Below, in pieces: positions 59,096-64,000 of a stretch of 64,000 bases of DNA. Below the pieces are notes generated by a model. The model saw nothing but the letters and a program-made list of their open reading frames with translations. It made no database searches and had not been told where the DNA came from. The DNA lies in assembly GCA_029891345.1 (NCBI GenBank), contig CM056993.1:224697924-224761923 (forward strand), in the 5' to 3' direction. This DNA comes from Dryococelus australis (lineage: Eukaryota; Arthropoda; Insecta; Phasmatodea; Phasmatidae). The first letter of the stretch is position 1. Each line of letters starts with the position of its first letter. A program made the position numbers and the translations under genes.

Positions 59096-59675
59096 CTTGC
59101 AGTTACAATGGATTCTTTGGCTACTCACTGTTAAAAAAGATTTGTAATTTTTGCTGACAAATTGTATGTGTAGAATTGATTCAGCTAATTATTTTGTTGA
59201 CGTTATACTTTCTTTTTGCCCAGTACAGAAGTTTTGTTTATCCAAACATGTATTTTGTTAGACGAACAACATTAATTTTGTGTTTTTTTTTTTTAGAGTC
59301 TTGCTTACTCGTTAAAATATTTTGTTGGGGAAACTTAATGTGTTTATGGCTCTATACAAGCAAATGTTTTATTTGCCTTTCCCTCAGAGAAGTGTGCCAC
59401 TACAAATGAGATAGATGATGTAGCGCACGTCTGCAGTGATAAAGTCGATAAGTTGGCGGTACATGACGTTGGTTTCTGCCGCCTCGACTTTAAAACGAGG
59501 GCAACAATGTTTAAGCGTTAATTATAGAATACGGGAAGGTCACAATGGTCTCAAACTGACTAAAGTTGGGCGTGTGTAAATGCTTCTGGTAAATATACTA
59601 GTGCAGATGTCGCTGGCCGCATGTCATGGAATGGAAGGCCAAGAAGTCATTGTCTCTTTCAATGTCTCTCTGACA

Positions 59676-60343
59676 GCGTAAGGGTAGGTTTATGGTTAAA
59701 TAATGAAGAAAAAAGACTTTTATTTACGACTTGTTAAGTACACAGAAAATTAGTGTGAAAATGCAGCCGATGAAACCTGGGAAAATGGATTCAGTGAAGA
59801 TTATTTGCACGTATTTAATTATAATTAATTATTTTAATCGGAAGAAAGTATCCTCTTTATTTAATACACTGTTCACGGTCATGTTTATTTCTTGGAAGAA
59901 GTTTTTCATTTCAGTTTATTTAACCATTTACAGATTTATTGAGGTAAACGCGCAATGTTGGCATCGGCATCCCTCGATATCACGAGTTTTTCAATAACTA
60001 TTACACAAGCGATAAACACAAATAATTATTTGTGTTTAATAAAGAGGATAATTTCTCCCGATTAAAATAATTCATTGCATACGATTTCACGACACGAAAT
60101 AACGTATATCCAAGATGTAAATAGAGTTTCCTGCCAACAACCAATGTCGCTGTGCTCTGATTTGCTACTTCGTGTTGACTTGTATTTACGATATAAAATA
60201 CTACCATTTCTTAAGTCAAGCTAATAATGCACACGACACGTACACTGCAGCCATAAGCCAATGAATTTGAAAACATTGGTTCATATTCTAAACACACTTT
60301 TTAAGTTTTCTGTCAAGTCAATCATAAACCCACCTTAACAGTC
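59676..60343. mobile_element. Foldback element (MITE-like), about 670 bp
   Basis: The outer ends TAAGGGTAGGTTTATGGTT (59679-59697) and, complemented from the right, TAAGGTGGGTTTATGATT match with one indel and two changes. An inner pair, AATTATTTTAATCGGAAGAA continuing to TTTAATACA (59827-59868), matches the complement of about 60030-60072 at close to 90%. Open frames on opposite strands that share NYFNR-K-SSL-NT are only the two arms read in mirror orientation. No target duplication was resolved. Confidence 0.55.
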
Positions 60344-61250
60344 CTACCTTCTGGTAGTTGCTGAGGATCGTCGAGAACCTGTGGACCGTGTGTGGGCACC
60401 TTCACGTATCCGCTGCCTATAACAGAGTCTGACTGTGCAGTACAAGCGACGGTTAGGTTCCACACGTCGGCCACCTGCTTCTTGCATCTCTTTTATCCGC
60501 CCTTGTTCCTACCACAGTCTCGGCATGTTACTCACTAGTCAGTCCTTCCTCCATACGTCTCACATCGCACTCTCTATTCTCAGAAGTGCCTCTGCTTCAA
60601 TAGCGATAACGACGTCGCACAGTGTGTAATTTTAAGCATCCAGCTGGTCAAAAATCGTATTTTCCACCCTTCTCTTAAAAGTGTAACTCTTGAACAGACT
60701 GTTAGTACAATCCACCGAGATAACATTTCGAATAATGAGACGCTCTTCTGCGGGGTGTGTTACCCTCCAGGAGGCCTGGATCTTGTCGTTTCCCGGATCA
60801 TGTAAGACAAGCCGAGAGGCAGGAGCGCAGTTGACGTTTTGGACATGCATAGTGTGGACGACTGTGCTTATTCTTCTGTACCAAAACACGCGGACATTTT
60901 ATATTTAATCATGTTTTGTAGTATTAGGTACTGATGTAGTTGGAAATTAGAGTTTCATTGCTTCGCTGGAGTGTTTAAACGTGAAGTGCACAATGTTATT
61001 GCGGTACCGTATTATACGAGTTCGTGTTGATATTTTGTAGATATTGCCATCGTCTTCCACGGTGACGCTTTGTGGAGACATTCTCTATGCCTTTCTTCGT
61101 AACATAAAGCAACTTCCAGCTGCAACCAGGCGCAGACATAAACTCTGTTAATTATTTAGTGGCACCATGTGCTCTATTACTCGGAGAGAGGTATTTGAGC
61201 CGTGGAGCACGACTAACGTACGTAGACAGAGTAATGATATTTTCAACTCA
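60344..61250. other. No supported gene
   Basis: The frame at 60632-60889 minus (SWRVTHPAEERLIIRN and onward) lacks a recognised domain. Confidence 0.4.
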
Positions 61251-63257
61251 TAATATGTAATTTGGGTACTAAGGATTACCCTGATGACATTTCCAAGTCA
61301 GAAAAAAATTCGGTTAGCATTTTGTGTGCAAAGATATATTCTCGGTGGACAAAATATGGCAGGAATAAAAATAAATTATTGAAATACTGCGCAAAATGGC
61401 TAGACCAAGATTTTAGTTTTGAACAAAGTGTCTACAAAGTACTACGTTTTACTATCCAATATGGACAAACTGTGACTTTCTATTCTAGAACTGAAGATAT
61501 GACAGCTGGTACAAGCACCCGAGGAGGCCCGGGTATGCTATTTGAATAGTCGTATACGAGATCTACGAGGAGGAAAACTAAATCACTTCTTGAAGAAACA
61601 TCACAAAAAGAAATAATTTCTGCTACACAAAATTTTTTCGAACTTCCGGGGAAAAAATGATGTCAGCATTGTAGGAGAACTTGAATATGCCTCTCCTCAA
61701 CGAGCAACCAAACTTAAGAAAGTGCGAAGTGTGTTCTTCCAGAAAAAACAGACAACGTCACCTGATGAAGCTCTCTTCTTGATGATTGAATTACAGCTGA
61801 CTTCTAAATAATACAAAAAATTAAAGAAGAATGCAATAGCATATAGAATTACTTTGTATCCCCCCTACTTCTAAGTAGGAAAAGTTAAAGAAGAGTGTTA
61901 TTCTAGTATTATCTAAATTACAGATTACTCTGCAGAAGTTGAATTACAAACAATTATAGATCATACAGTCAGCAGGATTTGTATAGTACAAGAGGATGTC
62001 ATGATTCGTGTGGCAGAACAAGAATATAAATATAAACTTCTAACAAAATGAGGTTGTGATGGCAGTTCTGACCAAAGTCGTCATAAACAAAAATTTTCCC
62101 AGGGCGACTCAACAAGTGACGAGTGTTTGTTCAGTATCTCACTTGTGCCACTTCAGCTTTTAGCTTACTCTGCTACTGGAGAAACAATACCATTATTTGG
62201 CAAAATCCCAGACCTTCATCAGTTCGTTACTGCAGACCTATAAAAATTAAATCACAAAAGGAAACTGCAGATTTAATTAGCGAATAAGTAGAAAACATTC
62301 GCACAGAGGAGAAGAATTTGTCGCCAACTACCGTAATTTTAAATGATGACATAACAGCAACTGTTGAACATGAGCTGCATTTCACTATGGTGGATGGGAA
62401 GATGTGCAGTGCCTTGTCTTCATATATGTCATCTCAGAGGTGTTATATATGCGGTGCATACCCGAACCAGATGAATAGTAACGCGGAAACAGTCGATTCA
62501 GCAGTAGACGAAACCACACTTCATTTCGGACAATCGCCCTTACATTCATGGATTCGATGTTTCGAATGCTTACTTCATATATCCTATAGGCTAGGTGTAA
62601 ATAAGTGGCCAATAAGGTACATAAAGGATAAACAACTGGTTGCAAATAGAAAGAATAACATCTAGAAACGGTTAAGAAAGGAAATGGGACTACTCGTTGA
62701 TAGGCCGAAGCAAAGCAGTTGGAACACAAATGATGGAAACACAGCTAGAATATGTTCAGATATGCTATCATTTCAGCAGATATAACAGGAATAGATTTAG
62801 AGCTGATCAGCCATCTACGTGTCATTTTAGAAGCTCTTATGTGTGGGTATGTCATCAATGCAGAGGTATTTGGCATATATGTAAAGGAAGCTAGGGAATT
62901 GTACTTAATGCATTAATACTTAATGGTATTATATGCATGCTACATTACATAAGCTTTTAGTTCGTGGAGAGACTGTGATAGGATATTGCATACTACATAT
63001 TGGCCAGCTGTCTGAGGAAGCCCAGGAAGCGTGAAACAAAGATACAAGGCGTTTTAGAGAAAACCGACTTCTTCCACAGACTATTGATCTCTTCAGACCC
63101 TTTCATAACAAGCTTAAGGAAATCAAGGAAGAGAACAGCTTTGCCCATCTCCAGAGATGTCCTGCAGTTACTGGCAGAGCCTCCTGTACCCAGTTATTCA
63201 GACGAAGATACCGACAGTGAAGGTGCTGATTCTCATGAGACAACATCTCATGTCTGA
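61251..63257 (+). pseudogene. Transib transposase (RAG1-related), near full length but broken
   Basis: Segments in Transib order: an N-terminal part with SILCAKIYSRWTKYGRNKNK and LLKYCAKWL (61262-61480), a basic part with ELEYASPQRATKLKKVR (near 61680), AEVELQTIIDHTVSRICIVQ (near 61935), GCDGSSDQSRHKQKF with the first catalytic Asp near 62058, MVDGKMCSALSS then QRCYICGA (62387-62455) with the second Asp near 62393 and a CxxC zinc pair, SPLHSWIRCFECLLHISYRL (62540-62595), WNTNDGNTAR near 62720, HKLLVRG near 62950, and LLISSDPFITSLRKSRKR to SDEDTDSEGADSHETTSHV, ending at 63257. Known: Transib transposases share the DDE core and zinc ligands of RAG1 and cut by a hairpin mechanism. Several internal stops and frame changes make it non-functional. 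CACWATG-type terminal repeats were not confidently found. Confidence 0.85.
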
Positions 63258-63619
63258 TAGATGCTACCTTTCTATTTTTATTAACATCTGAATATCATGC
63301 TCTATTCGTAGCATAGCATTTAATTCTGTAGCCATATATAATTACATAAATACTAGCTTTGTGTGTGTAGTTTCGCCTGTGTGTACTATACAATGCAGCT
63401 ACAGTTGTCGTTTACCGAATAACGTCTTAGAACATCACATTAGTGGTTCTGCCTTCAGGTGATAGAATTACAATGTTGCTAGGTGAGCTTACTCCTCTCT
63501 AGTAATTCTCCTCCGGTCTACCCCTGCCCCTTTCAGGAAATGTTTAAGAGGATGGTGTACACTTTTCCTAATGCATTGCCCTTCTTTAATCCTGTCCAGC
63601 CTTGGGAAGAACTCGGAAA

Positions 63620-64000
63620 CATATGTTTCCCCTTTTCACCCTATTAGGGGTTCAATTTCGAAGAAATCCTCCTATATTTTCAGGTATTTATGTAAGCAAC
63701 CTTTCAAAGTTAAGTGGATAACAATATCTCATTGGGTTGATGAGCTATGCAGGAGAAAATCAAATCACATTTTATCACTTTTAACGTGCATAGGGGTTGA
63801 ATTTAAACTAATTCTATAATATGTTTTACAACCTTTTGAAACTAAGAGCACAGCGGTATGTCACTAGGTTAATGAGCTGATAGGGATAACTCGACAACAT
63901 ATTGTATCCCGTTCCACTCTTAAGGGTTACATTTTTAGATATCCTTTAATCAGTTTTAGATATTTACAGACAGTCTTTTGATGATAAAAGCATTACGATA
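63620..64000. repeat. Degenerate tandem repeat of about 135-146 bp, cut by window end
   Basis: The anchor AGGGGTT(C/G)AATTT occurs at 63646 and 63792, and a variant AAGGGTTACATTTTTAGA near 63922. GTTGATGAGCT or GTTAATGAGCT follows each of the first two anchors. The array probably continues beyond the window. Confidence 0.65.

Noticed and set aside
59731-60207. Two opposite-strand frames sharing NYFNR-K-SSL-NT
   Set aside because: The shared peptide comes from the inverted repeat of the foldback element, not from related genes.
60632-60889. Minus frame suspected to be the end of a LINE ORF2 (PAEERLIIRN)
   Set aside because: No reverse transcriptase, endonuclease or zinc-knuckle motif nearby, and an opposing frame covers the same bases.
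1-64000. CRISPR arrays, rRNA genes, functional tRNA genes
   Set aside because: None seen. The only tRNA-like segments have eroded stems and sit in SINE-like contexts.

Overview
This is a gene-poor, AT-rich animal nuclear window. Insect transposon families, tRNA-derived SINEs with internal pol III boxes, spliced exons and frequent TAGGCCTA words suggest an arthropod, probably an insect with a large repeat-rich genome. A polyneopteran (cockroach, stick-insect or orthopteroid grade) would fit, but that is a guess from repeat style. There are no bacterial features, operons or CRISPR arrays, and no intact conserved host gene was recognised.

Layout. 1-1.2 kb: a broken PIF/Harbinger transposase (+) facing a MADF-domain exon (-), the two-gene arrangement known for that superfamily. 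1.2-2.7 kb: GC-rich tandem repeats and a strong hairpin. 7-9.1 kb: a minus-strand array of C2HC/C2H2 zinc fingers, broken in places and carrying a SINE with target duplications. 17.3 kb: a mariner-type helix-turn-helix fragment. 19.8-23.3 kb: a 3.46 kb element with inverted ends and flanking TA. 28.7-35.5 kb: a degenerate Ty3/Gypsy LTR retrotransposon fossil with a nested SINE. 38-41 kb: pieces of mariner-like transposons and a second SINE copy. 41-44.3 kb (locus A) and 56-59.1 kb (locus B): two zinc-finger loci that share finger sequence, AATCAGCACT-type short repeats, arrays rich in AGGTCA half-sites, and fragments of one inverted-repeat element. In locus A a 674 bp copy of that element, flanked by GATGGG on both sides, interrupts zinc-finger coding sequence. 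59.7-60.3 kb: a foldback element. 61.25-63.26 kb: a decayed Transib transposase, the DNA transposon superfamily related to RAG1. 63.6-64 kb: a tandem repeat cut by the window end.

The most interesting pattern is the repeated association, at two separate loci, of zinc-finger remnants, arrays of TCAAGGTCA-like motifs (the extended half-site bound by FTZ-F1/ERR-type nuclear receptors) and a long-TIR element whose ends hold CRE and YY1-like motifs. Whether it is a composite mobile unit, a segmental duplication or an expanding zinc-finger family cannot be settled from this window. Long stretches between these features hold only short chance-like open frames.
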